Positions 1 to 8,487 of a stretch of DNA of 64,000 bases are shown piece by piece. This stretch comes from JBBROS01 sp965260995 (lineage in GTDB: Bacteria; Pseudomonadota; Alphaproteobacteria; Acetobacterales; Acetobacteraceae). A program made the translations under genes and the position numbers. The notes under the pieces are model-generated. The model made no database searches. It saw only the letters and a list, made by a program, of their open reading frames with translations, and was not told the origin of the DNA. Location: the NCBI GenBank assembly GCA_965260995.1, contig CBDHCD010000001.1, positions 1 to 64,000 of the forward strand, given 5' to 3'. The stretch's first letter is position 1. Each line of letters starts with the position of its first letter.

Positions 1-600
<600 letters not shown>

Positions 601-722
601 CAACACTCACCCACCCTGCACAGCAGTGACCAACGCTTGCCCCGCCGACACAGCCCAATAGCCCCGCATGCACCCCAGCCACCAGAACCCGGTCCCACAC
701 AGATCCCCGGCTTGTCTCGGAC

Positions 723-840
723 GACCTGGTGGCCATGGCGGAGTGACAACACCCGATCCCATCCCGAACTCGGACGTGAAAACCTCCAGCGCCTATGATA
801 CTGCACCCCAAGGTGTGGGAAAGTCGGTCGCCGCCAGGTC
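723..840 (+). rRNA. rrf: 5S ribosomal RNA
   Basis: About 118 nt, starting GACCTGGTGGCC and ending GCCGCCAGGTC. The two ends pair to form helix I. The internal CCCGATCCCATCCCGAACTC block is the conserved loop B/helix III region. It lies about 120 bp after the 23S end, as expected within an rRNA operon. The boundaries are set by the terminal helix. Confidence 0.96.
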
Positions 841-883
841 TTCCCAGACAAGCCAACCCAAACACCGAACCGACCAACACCCA

Positions 884-960
<77 letters not shown>

Positions 961-1079
961 CACCGCCGTGAGCATCCCGGTTCCGCCGGATCGCGCCGTG
1001 GCTTGACTTGGCTGAAATAGAGATGGCCAGCAGTAAACGGTCCACGGGAATGGCGTATCCACCCGGCCAAAGCCGCAGT

Positions 1080-1340
1080 GGCAGGCTGTCAGGCCATGGC
1101 GGCAGTGTCGCCCAGCAGGTTGATGCCAGTTCCACGGTAGTAGTTCGTGCAGGCGCGATGCGGACGGCCGGCAGTGCGGCGCAGCATGTCAGCAACTCAG
1201 GCGCGCGGGTCAATGTCGTTTAGCTTGGTCGTGATGATGAGCGAGTGCATGGCAGCGGCTCTTTGGCCGCCGTGATCGCTTCCGGCGAGCAACCACGCTC
1301 TCTGGCCGAGCGCCACACCGCGCAGCGCGCGCTCGGCGGC
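1080..1340 (-). pseudogene. IS66-family transposase (TnpC) C-terminal remnant
   Basis: Reading leftward from 1340, the sequence translates to NAAERALRGVALGQ, then RAWLLAGSD and TKLNDIDPRA, which is the conserved C-terminal region of IS66 TnpC. At 1197 a tryptophan codon has become TGA. After a further frameshift the typical ending RLHELLPWNWHQP appears (to about 1125). Only about 85 codons survive, with at least one stop and one frameshift, so the fragment is dead. It lies between the rRNA operon and a histidine phosphatase gene and marks the start of the mobile-element zone. Confidence 0.8.
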
Positions 1341-1402
1341 GTTGGCAAATGCGGCCGTCCGAAAAACCGGCTGAACGTGTTCCAGCGCTTCGGCATGCAA
1401 TC

Positions 1403-1417
1403 GGGGCTGTTGAAAAA
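1403..1417 (+). repeat. Solo IS-end-like sequence
   Basis: GGGGCTGTTGAAAAA is identical, in inverted orientation, to 7737-7751 beside the IS1182-type transposase. It abuts the end of the IS66 remnant. It may be the terminus of a lost IS1182-like copy. The match is only 15 bp, so this is tentative. Confidence 0.35.
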
Positions 1418-1456
1418 CGTTGAAGCGGAATGGCCGGCAGGCGAGCAGAAGACTTT

Positions 1457-2035
1457 CTACTCCTCGATCAAGCGCCACCCGGAGTGTAGGGCGCGAGTGC
1501 CCGTGTCGAAGGAGTAGACACACCCTCCTCCTGCGCCGGGCTGATCCTCGTCTCGGCTAATCGGCATGCCCTTGAGATGACAAAGCAGGAGCGCCCCGAC
1601 GCCGCCGTGGCTGATGACGGCAATGTCCCCGTTCCCGGTAGCCTCGGCGATGACGCGTTCCACCGCGGCGATGATCCGGCGCTGGGCATCAACTGCGCGC
1701 TCCCATCCGCGCACGCTCTCCTGCGGGCGCGCGAAGAAGCGGTCGGCTGTCGCTTCGAACTCCGCTTTGGGAAGATAGCCGGTCGTGGATCGGTCATTTT
1801 CTCCCAACTCAACTACAACGACCGGCGAGAGGCCGAAGCGGCCCGACACCAGGCTGGCGGCATCCATGGCCTTGCGCTCGGCACTGCTGAATAGCGAGCC
1901 CAGCTGGCTCATCCAAGGCCGCTTGAGCGCCAGGCTCATTCGTCTGACGCCCTCCGTGGAGAGCGGCCAGTCCGGCACCGGCACGGACGGGTCAACGACG
2001 ACTTCTGGATGCGTAATAAGGTGCAGGATGGGCAT
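1457..2035 (-). CDS. Histidine phosphatase family protein (variant RHG motif)
   Basis: A 192-residue protein of the phosphoglycerate-mutase-like fold, probably a cytoplasmic phosphomonoesterase; the substrate is unknown. The N-terminal motif is LITHPE where the family normally has L-x-R-H-G-E. The phospho-accepting histidine is kept, but the preceding arginine is threonine and the following glycine is proline. SSAERKAMDAA near residue 51 matches the second arginine motif, and VISHGG (about residue 141) supplies the second catalytic histidine. It stands alone between mobile-element remnants. The codon use looks ordinary and the frame is intact. The missing first arginine makes catalytic activity less certain. 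Confidence 0.75.
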   Translation of the reverse strand: MPILHLITHPEVVVDPSVPVPDWPLSTEGVRRMSLALKRPWMSQLGSLFSSAERKAMDAASLVSGRFGLSPVVVVELGENDRSTTGYLPKAEFEATADRFFARPQESVRGWERAVDAQRRIIAAVERVIAEATGNGDIAVISHGGVGALLLCHLKGMPISRDEDQPGAGGGCVYSFDTGTRALHSGWRLIEE

Positions 2036-2122
2036 CGCAGTCCGCTCGCATAATTCAGCGGTGATTGCGCCGTCGAGGAGAAAGACGGCACCAACCGAAC
2101 TCGGGAGGTCTACAAAAGCACC

Positions 2123-2344
2123 TCACGACGCTGCGATCAGTGCTCGATAGAGGGTAGCATGGTGGCATTTGAGCAGTTTGGCCGCCTCACGGACGGACGT
2201 CCCCTCGCAAACCAGGCGCTCGCCGAGGGCAATTTGATCAGGAGAGAGTTTCGGGGGACGGCCGAAGCGCACACCACGCGCCTTCGCGGCGACCCGGCCG
2301 CTGCTGGTTCTCTGGTGGATCAACGCGCGCTCGAACTCGGCCAT
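2123..2344 (-). pseudogene. Serine resolvase, C-terminal fragment separated by RIT insertion
   Basis: This encodes the last 73 residues of a resolvase/invertase: helix-E region AEFERALIHQRTSSGR, the FGRPPKLS linker, and a helix-turn-helix (VREAAKLLKCHHATLYRAL) that would bind the crossover site. The matching N-terminal catalytic half is at 5729-6163 on the same strand. Joined, the two would read ...VFAGM-AEFERALI..., a complete resolvase of about 190 residues. The ATG at 2344 lies at the edge of the inserted element and is probably accidental. The fragment alone cannot catalyse recombination. Confidence 0.88.
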
Positions 2345-2362
2345 ATGCGGAGCTCCGCATAT
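2343..2362. repeat. 20-bp perfect palindrome at the left RIT boundary
   Basis: ATATGCGGAGCTCCGCATAT is a perfect palindrome of two head-to-head copies of the ATGCGGAG half-site that also occurs in the terminal repeats. It lies directly outside the left inverted repeat and next to the interrupted resolvase reading frame. The right end has no equivalent. It may be the spacer left by resolution of a circular intermediate. Confidence 0.7.
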
Positions 2363-2400
2363 TGCGGATTATGTGGAGCGCGCGATTATGCGGAGTGGCA
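2363..2400 (+). repeat. RIT left terminal inverted repeat (38 bp)
   Basis: Exactly the reverse complement of 5776-5813. It contains two direct half-sites 17 bp apart: GATTATGTGGAG (2367-2378) and GATTATGCGGAG (2384-2395). A further inverted copy, GTTATGCGGAG, lies inside the element at 2443-2453. These are likely recombinase-binding sites. Confidence 0.9.
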
Positions 2401-2459
2401 TCGCCTTGCCTTGGGGTCCACGCGGGATCCGCGGCCGGGGCACTCCGCATAACTCCGGG

Positions 2460-3512
2460 CTACGGTGCGGGGCTTTGGCGTGATGTGGGGCGCGTCGGCG
2501 ACCGCCCGGTGGAGGTCGGGGCGGCTGGGCTGAGCAGTGCGGCGATGAGCGCATCGGGGGCCTTGAACCGCCCGCGGCGCAGTGCTGGTGGCAACACCGC
2601 TTCAACGGCTTCCAGCTTCTCCGTCGGGTCCACGCGCAGGTAGGCCTCCGTGGTCCTGATGTCGGCGTGGCCGAGCCAGAGGGCCACCTTGCGGATGTCG
2701 CGTGTTGCCTGGAGCATGACCACGGCGCAGCTGTGCCGGAGTTGGTGTGGCGTCACCGAGCGCCCGGCCAGCGCGGGGCAGGGCACAGCTGCGGCGCGGA
2801 CGTGCTTGTCGAGCACGTATTCGAAGCCGGCCCGGGTCATCGCGGCGCCCTCGGCGTTGGCGAAGAGTTCCGGGCATCGGACCTGGCCGCGCACGGCGAG
2901 CCAAGCGCGCAGATCGGCCGCCGTTTCTTTCCAAAGCGGCAGGCAACGCTCCTTGCGTCCCTTGCCGTGCACGCGGATGCTCGGCGTCCCTTGCAGGCAG
3001 ACCTGCGCCAGCGGCAACGCCACCAGTTCGGAGACGCGCAGCCCGCCCGCGAAGCACAGGTGCAGCATGGCGCGGTCGCGGATGCCGAGGCGCGTGGACG
3101 GGTCCGGGGTGTTCAGGACCGCGCGCACCTCCTCCATCGTGAGATGGCGCACCAGCATCTGGTCGTGCCGCTTGGTCGGGATGGCGTGGACCTGCCTGAC
3201 CTGCTCCAGGGCGGCGGGCACGCGCAGCTCGACGTAGCGCATGAACGCCTTGACCGCGGTGAGCCGGGCGTTGCGGGTGGCGGCAGCATTGCCGCGCCGC
3301 TGCTCGATGTGGGCGAGGAAGTCGAGCACCAGGGCTGCATCGAGGTGCTCGAGGCAGAGCTGGGAGGGCCGCAGGCCGTGCCGCTCCGCGGCGAAGACAA
3401 ACCACAGCCGGAAGGCGTGGGCATAGGCCTCGCAGGTGTGGCGGCTGCGGCCCAGTGCCTCCGGCAAGTGCTCACGCAGGAACCCTGTGGCCAGGGGAGC
3501 GAGCGGCGTCAT
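2460..3512 (-). CDS. ritC: RIT tyrosine recombinase C
   Basis: Site-specific tyrosine recombinase of about 350 residues, the last gene of the trio. The N-terminal half (to about residue 130) is a SAM-like core-binding domain. The catalytic domain shows the first arginine in FAGGLRVSEL, the beta-hairpin lysine in HGKGRKERCLPL, HxxR in TPHQLRHSCA, the second histidine in WLGHADIRTTEAYL and the tyrosine in EAYLRV. The ATG at 3512 overlaps the ritB stop as ATGA; the longer upstream frame is a shadow of ritB. The tail after the catalytic domain is rich in proline and serine. It presumably acts together with RitA and RitB at the 38-bp ends. Confidence 0.9.
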   Translation of the reverse strand: MTPLAPLATGFLREHLPEALGRSRHTCEAYAHAFRLWFVFAAERHGLRPSQLCLEHLDAALVLDFLAHIEQRRGNAAATRNARLTAVKAFMRYVELRVPAALEQVRQVHAIPTKRHDQMLVRHLTMEEVRAVLNTPDPSTRLGIRDRAMLHLCFAGGLRVSELVALPLAQVCLQGTPSIRVHGKGRKERCLPLWKETAADLRAWLAVRGQVRCPELFANAEGAAMTRAGFEYVLDKHVRAAAVPCPALAGRSVTPHQLRHSCAVVMLQATRDIRKVALWLGHADIRTTEAYLRVDPTEKLEAVEAVLPPALRRGRFKAPDALIAALLSPAAPTSTGRSPTRPTSRQSPAP

Positions 3513-4438
3513 CGTGCGCCCTCCCCGGCCATCAACGCCTCGCCAGCCGCGGCGATGCCGGCCATCAGCTCCGGCGTCGCCTCCAGGTACCAGTAGGTGT
3601 GCGCGATGTCCGTGTGGCCCATATACGTCGCCAAGGCGACGAAGTGGCGGGCCACCGCCCGGCCTTGCGTCGAGCACTGCTCCAGCGCCCTTGTCGCGAA
3701 AGTGTGCCTGAGGTCGTGGACGCGGCAGGCCCGCTCCCCCCCTGAGGTGATGCCGGCCACCCGCAGCACGCGGCGGAACGTGTAGTCCGCCATGCCGACG
3801 CCGATGCGCCGGCCATGCGCGGACAGAAAAACATGGTCGTCCACCTCGGCCAGTTGCCGGCGCGCCTCGAGGTAGCGGCCGAGCGCCTCCTCCGCGGTGG
3901 GATGCAAGGGGACGAGGCGGCTCTTGCCGAACTTCGTCCGCTCGATCCGCAGGACGCCGCCGGGCAACACGTCGCCCAGGCGCAGGCCGAGCGCCTCGGA
4001 GATGCGCAGGCCGGTCGCGGCGATCATCCCGAACAGCGTGGCGTAGACCCGCCGGCGCAGCGTGTACGTTTCGCGGAGCAGGCCGGCGGCCGCGACGATC
4101 TGCGCGAGCTGCTCGGGCGTGTAGATGTGCGGCAAGGGTCGGCGTGCCGGCACATGGAACACGGCCGCCGGCGGGACCTCGTGCGCCGGATCCTCGGCGC
4201 GCAGAAAGCGAGCCAGACCCGCGACGCGGCGCAGCCGCACGTGACGCGCCTTTGGCGAGGGGGCCTGTTCCGCCCAATCCGCCGCCGTGGACAAGCGGAC
4301 GCAGGTGTCGCCTTTGGCCTCGGCATAGCGGGCGTAGGCGCGAAGTTCCCGCGCGACGTCGCGGAGCTTGAAGCCAAGCGCCTGGCGGAGCGAGACATAG
4401 CGCTCGACGTGGGCGGTCAGGATGGGGACGGTCATCAT
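3509..4438 (-). CDS. ritB: RIT tyrosine recombinase B
   Basis: The middle recombinase of the trio, 309 residues, shorter than its partners as in other RIT elements. The N-terminal core-binding region spans about residues 1-110. Catalytic motifs are the arginine in AATGLRISEALGL, the lysine in RTKFGKSRLVPLH, HxxR in VHDLRHTFATRAL, the histidine in YMGHTDIAHTYWYL and the terminal tyrosine. The start ATG overlaps the ritA stop (ATGA at 4435-4438) and the stop overlaps the ritC start, so the three proteins are probably made by coupled translation from one message. The DNA substrate is inferred to be the element ends. Confidence 0.9.
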   Translation of the reverse strand: MMTVPILTAHVERYVSLRQALGFKLRDVARELRAYARYAEAKGDTCVRLSTAADWAEQAPSPKARHVRLRRVAGLARFLRAEDPAHEVPPAAVFHVPARRPLPHIYTPEQLAQIVAAAGLLRETYTLRRRVYATLFGMIAATGLRISEALGLRLGDVLPGGVLRIERTKFGKSRLVPLHPTAEEALGRYLEARRQLAEVDDHVFLSAHGRRIGVGMADYTFRRVLRVAGITSGGERACRVHDLRHTFATRALEQCSTQGRAVARHFVALATYMGHTDIAHTYWYLEATPELMAGIAAAGEALMAGEGAR

Positions 4439-5670
4439 GACGCCGCTCCCGGCCAGGGCTGCGCGACCTCCGACAGTAGGCCGAAATCCACCTTGGCGTA
4501 GTGGGCCGTTGTCCGCGGCGACCGGTGGCGCAGCACCGCGCCGATGCCCGCCAGAGACGCGCCCTGCCGAAGCATGGCGGTTGCGGCGGAATGGCGCAGG
4601 ACGTGTGCGCCGTTGATCGGCGCCTCAACGCCGGCCCGGCGCAGTGCGGCACGCACGATGTGGGTCACCGCGGCGCGGGTCAGCGGGCGTACCGGCGCCA
4701 GGATTGAGGTGAATACCTCCGGTGCCTGCAAGGGCGGCCTGTCGTGGCGCAGGTAGGCAAGGATCGCGGCGCCGACCTCCTGCGGCAGCGGCAGCCACTC
4801 CTGGCGACGTCCCTTGCCGCAGACGGCGAGCCGACCATTGCGCCAGTCGATGTCCGCGAACTTCAGCCCTGCCGCCTCGCTCGCGCGCAGGCCGAGCCGG
4901 GCAAGAAGCAGGAGCACCGCTCGGTCCCGTGGCCCGTTGCCATCCACAGGGCAGGAGGCGATCACCCGCTCCACGTCCTCCACGGCGAGGAACCGCGGCA
5001 CCGACGAGAGCTGCCAGGAAGCGAAGCCGGGGATCGCGTGCTCCATCCCTGGCGAGCACCGCCCCGTGGCGCCCAGGAAACGCAGGAACGCGCGGGTCGC
5101 GACGACGACGGTCTTGGCCCGGGCGATCCGGTGCCGCCGCGCTCGTTCCAGGACGAAGCCGCGCAGCGCCTCGGCGGTGTAAGCCCGCGGGTCGTCGCCT
5201 ACCGCTGCAAGGAGTTCGGCAAGGATCCGCTGGTACGCGTCAATGGACGTCTCAGCTAGCCCGCGGTGCTGGCGCGCCCAGGCGCGGAACTCACCAAGAA
5301 GCGGCCACCGTTCAACGGGGGACGGCGCCATGGCAGGGGGCGGCAGCACGCCCTGCTCGCGGAGAAAGCGGAGGAACAGCCGGGCGGCTTCCAGCGACTT
5401 GCGGTTGGGGCCGCGGCAATGCCGCACGCGCGGCTGCTCCCTGAGCGCCGTCGCGCAGGCGTCGAGGCCGGCGAGCATGTCATCCGCGCCGAACCCGGCC
5501 GAGCGCATCCAGTCGGTCCACCCGGCGAGAGATCGAAGCGTCGTGTCGAGCGTGGCTGGTCGGTAGCCGTATCGGTGCAGCCAGTCGGCGAAGCCGTCGA
5601 TGTGGCTGGCAGCCGGACCTGACCGGAGCCGCAGCCGCGTGACTGGCGACGTGAGATGGGTGTCGAGCAT
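4435..5670 (-). CDS. ritA: RIT tyrosine recombinase A
   Basis: First and longest recombinase of the trio, 411 residues. The N-terminal DNA-binding part (residues 1-230) precedes a complete catalytic domain: arginine in LARLGLRASEAAGL, lysine in VCGKGRRQEWLPL, HxxR in HVLRHSAATAML, then LRHRSPRTTAHYAKV with the second histidine and tyrosine nucleophile. The ATG at 5670 is preceded by a strong ribosome-binding site (GGGAGG, 5 bases upstream), the only good one in the trio, consistent with ritB and ritC depending on coupling. The leader between 5671 and the right inverted repeat holds one more half-site-like sequence at 5699-5710. Confidence 0.92.
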   Translation of the reverse strand: MLDTHLTSPVTRLRLRSGPAASHIDGFADWLHRYGYRPATLDTTLRSLAGWTDWMRSAGFGADDMLAGLDACATALREQPRVRHCRGPNRKSLEAARLFLRFLREQGVLPPPAMAPSPVERWPLLGEFRAWARQHRGLAETSIDAYQRILAELLAAVGDDPRAYTAEALRGFVLERARRHRIARAKTVVVATRAFLRFLGATGRCSPGMEHAIPGFASWQLSSVPRFLAVEDVERVIASCPVDGNGPRDRAVLLLLARLGLRASEAAGLKFADIDWRNGRLAVCGKGRRQEWLPLPQEVGAAILAYLRHDRPPLQAPEVFTSILAPVRPLTRAAVTHIVRAALRRAGVEAPINGAHVLRHSAATAMLRQGASLAGIGAVLRHRSPRTTAHYAKVDFGLLSEVAQPWPGAAS

Positions 5671-5728
5671 GGTGCCTCCCTTTGGGTGAAGGAGGCAGGA
5701 TTATGCAGAGCGCCGTCCGCACGCCTGG

Positions 5729-6163
5729 CTAGGTCACGACCGCAGAACTACACGGGCCTCTATTGGCAATAGACATGCCACTCCGCATAATCGCGCGCTC
5801 CACATAATCCGCAATGCCGGCGAACACGGTCAGCACCATCCGGCCCGCGGGCGAGGTCGTGTCCGCCCATGGCTCGACCAGTGAACGCAAGCCGGCACCG
5901 GCCTCGTTCAGCGTCTCGGCCAGGTCGAGAAGGTCCTTGGTCGAGCGCGCGAGCCGGTCCAGCCGCGTGACCACCACCACGTCGCCATCGCGGAGCTGGT
6001 CAAGCAGGCGGGCCAGCTCAGGACGGTCCCGCTTGGCACCTGATGCCGTCTCGTCGAACATCCGGCGGCACCCGGCCGCCTTCAAGGCGGCGCGTTGCAG
6101 CCGCAAATCCTGGTCGTCGGTCGAGACACGAGCATAGCCGATCAGCATGTCGCGAAACTGCAT
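5729..6163 (-). pseudogene. Serine resolvase, N-terminal catalytic fragment
   Basis: The first 115 or so residues are a complete resolvase catalytic domain. The nucleophilic serine is Ser14 in IGYARVSTDDQ. Further motifs are the DETASGAKRDRPEL segment, TRLDRLARSTKDL and the dimer-interface helix GRMVLTVFAGI. The frame then enters the right RIT repeat and ends after 144 residues with element-encoded sequence. The helix-turn-helix domain is displaced to 2123-2344. The product might still fold but lacks specific DNA binding. The original gene probably belonged to a Tn3-like or similar transposon; no matching transposase is visible. Confidence 0.88.
5776..5813 (-). repeat. RIT right terminal inverted repeat (38 bp)
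   Basis: Perfect reverse complement of 2363-2400. It carries the same two half-sites in mirror orientation, with an inner imperfect half-site GATTATGCAGAG at 5699-5710. Reading out of the resolvase gene, it is translated in frame as IADYVERAIMRS before the frame runs to a stop at 5729. Confidence 0.9.
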
Positions 6164-6223
6164 CGGAATGCGTCACTTCCGCAACAGACATTTGCGACGC
6201 TGACGCGCCCGGAAACGCGCGCG

Positions 6224-7678
6224 CTACGCCGCCGTCGCGGAACTTAGGAGTTGAGCGACACCCCGCATGGCAGGCGCCGCGCTCCGGTTGCGGCTCACCC
6301 GCTCCATGTCGCTGACCCGGCGGTGGACCGCGCGTACCCGTCCGGGGCGTGGCGCCCGCGCGTCGGGCCGGGCGAGCAGAAGGAGGTTGGACACGGCCGC
6401 AGCCACCTGGAACTCCTCCTCCGCGCCCCGGATGCCGCGCAGGTGCAACCTGGTGAGCCCCCGCTTCGTCTTTGCGTCGGCAAACACCCGCTCCACCCCG
6501 CGCCTGAGCCGCATGGACCGCTTGTAGAGCTCCGTCTGCATCTCGGCGCGCGCCAAGTCCCGCACGTCCTCGTCGGCCGAGTGAGTGACGCGCCGAAGTT
6601 TGCCACCTGTGCATTGGCTACGGAGCAGGCACGCTTGGCAGTCCGACGCCCGGGCGATGTAGATGTGAGCCTCGGTCCGCTGGTCGAAGCCGCCGTGGCC
6701 CAGCCCCTTGCCGGCCGGGCAGGTGTAGCGGTCCCGCTCCCGGTCATAGGTGAACGCGGCCCGTGGGAATTTGCCCGTGGCCTGCTCGGACCGCTCCATG
6801 ACGGGGATATGCGCGATCGTGCCCCGGTTGCGCAAAAAGGCGAGGAATGCGGCGCTGCCATAGGCGGTATCGGCCGCGACGCGCTTGGGCCGGTAGCCGA
6901 ACCGCTCTGCGGCGCGCGCCAGCATGTCGCGCCCGGCATCCACCTCGGCCGCGAAGCGGGCCGGGGTCGCCTCCACGTCCAGCGCGACGCCGCTCGGGGT
7001 GTCGATCAGGACGTTCAGGGCATAGCCGAAGCGGCCGCGCACGGTGCGGGACGTCCATGCCGCAGCGGGATCGGTGCGCGACAGTTCGGCCGGCACGGAA
7101 CGGCGTGGGTTGGCAGGCGCGTCCGGACCAGCGTCCCGGTCAGCAAGCCAGTCCCGCACCGGGCGGGGAGGCGCGGCGCCGGTCAAGTCGTCATCGCGCA
7201 TCTTGCGCTGCCAGCTCGCATCCGCGGCAACGAAGGAGGCATCGATTGCCGCATCCTTCGTGCTGACCAGCCCGGCGGCGATGCAGCGGCGGACAGTGTT
7301 CTCAAACAGGAGCCGGAACACCCCTGCGTCGCGGAAACGGCCGTGCCGGTTCTTGCTGAACGTCGAGTGGTGCGGGACCGGCGCCCCGGCCGGAAGGCGG
7401 CAGAACCAACGATAGGCCAAGTTGTAGCGCAACTCCTCGCACAAGCGGCGCTCGGACGGGATGGCGTAGATGCGGCCGACCAAGGCCATGCGGATCAGCA
7501 GCTCGGGGTCAACCGAGGGACGGCCGCGCGGGCTGTAGTGCTGCGCGAGCGCGGGGCGCAGCGCGCCCAGGTCGAGCAGCCGGTCAACCCGGCGGAGAAG
7601 GTGGTCGCGCGGCAGCATACGCTCCATCGTGCGCGCGCCGGGGCCGGACCGCCCGGCCTCGCAAGCCTTGCCGATCAT
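6224..7678 (-). CDS. IS1182-family DDE transposase
   Basis: A transposase of about 484 residues that moves its own IS by a DDE mechanism. The N-terminal DUF772-type region is recognisable (HYSPRGRPSVDPELLIRMAL, then SERRLCEELRYNLAYRWFCRL and HSTFSKNRHGRF). Next come DAAIDASFVAAD, ADTAYGSAAFLAFL in the middle (second Asp), and a C-terminal RRGVERVFADAKTKRGL segment carrying the catalytic Glu. The chosen ATG (7678) follows the IS1182 family pattern. The open frame actually extends upstream without a stop into the neighbouring IS630 remnant, giving an accidental fusion. No frameshift is seen, so the element may be functional; its left terminus was not identified. Confidence 0.85.
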   Translation of the reverse strand: MIGKACEAGRSGPGARTMERMLPRDHLLRRVDRLLDLGALRPALAQHYSPRGRPSVDPELLIRMALVGRIYAIPSERRLCEELRYNLAYRWFCRLPAGAPVPHHSTFSKNRHGRFRDAGVFRLLFENTVRRCIAAGLVSTKDAAIDASFVAADASWQRKMRDDDLTGAAPPRPVRDWLADRDAGPDAPANPRRSVPAELSRTDPAAAWTSRTVRGRFGYALNVLIDTPSGVALDVEATPARFAAEVDAGRDMLARAAERFGYRPKRVAADTAYGSAAFLAFLRNRGTIAHIPVMERSEQATGKFPRAAFTYDRERDRYTCPAGKGLGHGGFDQRTEAHIYIARASDCQACLLRSQCTGGKLRRVTHSADEDVRDLARAEMQTELYKRSMRLRRGVERVFADAKTKRGLTRLHLRGIRGAEEEFQVAAAVSNLLLLARPDARAPRPGRVRAVHRRVSDMERVSRNRSAAPAMRGVAQLLSSATAA

Positions 7679-7734
7679 GCGCCTGTCCCCAATCCGTTCG
7701 AGACCAAGATGTGGGGATGCCGCCGTGGGGAGGG

Positions 7735-7751
7735 CCTTTTTCAACAGCCCC
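7735..7751 (-). repeat. Probable IS1182 terminus next to the transposase start
   Basis: On the minus strand this reads GGGGCTGTTGAAAAAGG, at the point where homology to the IS630 transposase stops and about 57 bp before the IS1182 transposase start. The first 15 bases recur at 1403-1417. A matching repeat at the other end of the element was not found with confidence. Confidence 0.45.
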
Positions 7752-8233
7752 GGTCGTTGGCAGAAGCGTCCGAGGCTGGCGAGGATGTCGTCGACGGACT
7801 TGGTCCAGGTGAAGGGCTTCGGCCCGGCGTTGGCGTGGTCGATGTCGGCCTGGATGGCGGCCTCGAGGGCGTCGGTGCTGCCGAAGGCGCCGCGCTGGAG
7901 GCAACGGCGGGTCAGCAGCGAGAACCAGCCCTCGACAAGGTTCAGCCAGGATGATGAGGTGGGCGTGAAGGGCAGGCGCCAGCGCGGGCGTTCGAGCAGC
8001 CAGTCGTGGACGAGCTTCGTCGTGTGGGCGCCGGCGCTGTCCAGCACGAGAGGGATGTCGAGGTCGGTGGGCACGGCGGCCTCGACCTGATCCAGCAAGG
8101 CGCGCAACTCGGTGGCGCGGTGGCGGCCCTTGCCGGCGCCGATCACGGTGCCCGCCCTCACGTCGAGAGCGGCGAACAGGTCGGTGGTGCCGTGGCGCTT
8201 GTGGTCGTGGGTGTGCCGCTCGACCTGGCCGGG

Positions 8234-8311
8234 GCGCATGGGCAGCGCGCATGGGCAGCGCGCATGGGCAGCGCGCATGGGCAGCGCGCATGGGCAGCGC
8301 GCATGGGCAGC
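8234..8311 (+). repeat. 13-bp tandem repeat, six exact copies
   Basis: Unit GCGCATGGGCAGC repeated six times (78 bp) inside the IS630 transposase. Thirteen is not a multiple of three, so the expansion shifts the transposase frame exactly where the translation switches between homologous segments. Confidence 0.95.
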
Positions 8312-8487
8312 ACAGGCGCGGCGCCCTCGACCGCCTGGATGTGCGGCTTCTCGTCAACGCAGAGCGCCAGAGCGCGATCGGGTGGGTTCAGGCAGGGCCC
8401 GACCACGTCGCGCGCCTTGTCCACGAAGTCCGGATCGCGCGACAGCTTGAAGGGTTCGGACCGGTGCGGCTGCAGGCCAAAGGCGCG

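Larger units (their letters stand above)
2343..5813 (-). mobile_element. RIT (recombinase-in-trio) element inserted in a resolvase gene
   Basis: The element contains three overlapping tyrosine-recombinase genes of about 1.2, 0.9 and 1.05 kb, read leftward and linked by ATGA overlaps. Perfect 38-bp inverted repeats at 2363-2400 and 5776-5813 bound it. Gene number, order, overlap and terminal repeats match the RIT class, which carries no passenger genes. Its target is established by the two halves of one resolvase gene on either side. All three recombinases keep their catalytic residues, so it may be mobile. The outer left limit is uncertain: a 20-bp palindrome (2343-2362) lies between the left repeat and resolvase sequence and has no counterpart on the right. 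Confidence 0.88.

Noticed and set aside
2460..4652. Single 730-residue recombinase
   Set aside because: The N-terminal half is the out-of-frame shadow of ritB; the real gene starts at the ATGA overlap at 3512.
8234..8311. CRISPR-like direct repeats
   Set aside because: The units are 13 bp, perfectly contiguous with no spacers, and lie inside a transposase gene; there are no cas genes.
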